From Erythrobacter sp. (lineage in GTDB: Bacteria > Pseudomonadota > Alphaproteobacteria > Sphingomonadales > Sphingomonadaceae): a stretch of DNA of 33,949 nucleotides. The notes under the pieces were generated by a model, which had not been told where the DNA came from, made no database searches, and was given only the letters and a program-made list of their open reading frames with translations. Every line of letters starts with the position of its first letter. The first letter of the stretch is position 1. Position numbers and translations under genes: made by a program. Positions 33,521-33,949 of this stretch are shown in pieces. Location: contig NZ_JAMNXL010000018.1 of assembly GCF_023653175.1 (NCBI RefSeq), forward strand, positions 1 through 33,949, written 5' to 3'.

Positions 33521-33949
33521 AGCGCCGCTCCCTCCGCGCAAAGTCGTTGAGTGCCTGCGTCAGGTGCGCAGGCTCGAAATCGGGCCACAGCGTATCGACG
33601 AACAGCATCTCCGCATAGGCCGCTTGCCACAGCAGGAAATTCGACAGGCGGATTTCCCCGCTGGTGCGGATCAAGAGGTCGAGCGGCGGCAGGTCGTGCG
33701 TGTCGAGATGCGCGGCGATGGCCTCGATGCTGACCTCGCCTTCCGCCGCAGCCTTGGCCGCTGCGCGCGCAATCTCGTGCTGGCCGCCGTAGTTGAGCGC
33801 GACCGCCAGCGTCTGCCTGCCGTTCGCAGTCTGCGCCAGCGCGTCCTCGAGCATGGCGACGATATCGGGGGCGAGCGATTGCCAGTCACCGATGATCTTC
33901 AGCTTGACGTTGTTGGCGACGAACTCGGGCAGGTCGGATTTGATGAACC
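33507..33949 (-). CDS. uppS: Undecaprenyl diphosphate synthase, 5' end outside window
   Basis: The last 147 codons of a cis-prenyltransferase that makes the C55 carrier lipid for peptidoglycan and O-antigen. The family signature is complete: LPPLDLLIRTSGEIRLSNFL, followed by LWQAAYAEMLF and DTLWPDF. The N-terminal catalytic Asp in the MDGNGRWA motif would lie beyond the window, so it cannot be checked. The frame is open to the edge and the internal ATG at 33854 is not the real start. It overlaps cdsA by 14 bases. Confidence 0.95.
   Translation of the reverse strand, partial: FIKSDLPEFVANNVKLKIIGDWQSLAPDIVAMLEDALAQTANGRQTLAVALNYGGQHEIARAAAKAAAEGEVSIEAIAAHLDTHDLPPLDLLIRTSGEIRLSNFLLWQAAYAEMLFVDTLWPDFEPAHLTQALNDFARRERRYGGR

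Noticed and set aside
1-33949. Defence island, prophage, CRISPR array or integrative element
   Set aside because: No repeat-spacer array, integrase, transposase or phage gene was seen, and the genes are core functions with even codon use.

Overview
The window is high-GC chromosomal DNA with no insertion sequence, phage gene or CRISPR array. Several things point to an alphaproteobacterium of the Sphingomonadales, probably Erythrobacter-like: the uppS-cdsA-dxr-rseP-bamA-ompH-fabZ gene order, a System I cytochrome c maturation cluster, L31 without zinc-binding cysteines, frequent GTG and TTG starts, and a likely EcfG-type stress promoter. The genus is an inference, because no rRNA gene is present.

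Layout. Bases 1-1508 (minus) hold a two-gene c-di-GMP module: a periplasmic YfiR-like protein and a membrane diguanylate cyclase cut by the window edge. aspS follows at 1592-3388 (minus). rnd and an oxyR-type regulator lie on plus at 3576-5709. From 5721 to 11015 the genes are mixed: a small tail-anchored protein, pgsA, an LplT-like transporter, another tiny membrane protein, an orphan thiamine-diphosphate enzyme, a CsbD-like stress protein and an EVE-domain protein. At 11185-16470 (plus) a GGDEF-EAL protein precedes dapF-mtaB-ftsY-yciB, whose genes overlap by a few bases. kup is convergent to them (16514-18478).

The ccmC-D-E-F-G-H-I operon (18637-23643, minus) makes the heme-delivery and apocytochrome-reduction parts of c-type cytochrome maturation; ccmA and ccmB are not in the window. 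A leucine dehydrogenase-like gene, tRNA-His, a 2-oxoglutarate/Fe(II) prolyl-hydroxylase-like gene and rpmE follow. The right end (26356-33949, minus) is the envelope-biogenesis run uppS-cdsA-dxr-rseP-bamA-ompH-fabZ. It joins isoprenoid and phospholipid synthesis, site-2 proteolysis, outer-membrane protein assembly and lipid A/fatty acid dehydration.

No stretch over 300 bases lacks a gene. The longest gaps are 24954-25185 (candidate promoters on both strands) and 26138-26355 (a series of short dyads, possibly a dispersed repeat). I found no clear new multi-gene system. The most unusual signals are local: EF-hand-like loops in both OmpH and BamA, a nested dyad over the dapF start, an EcfG-like promoter before the CsbD gene, and two compact intergenic palindromes.
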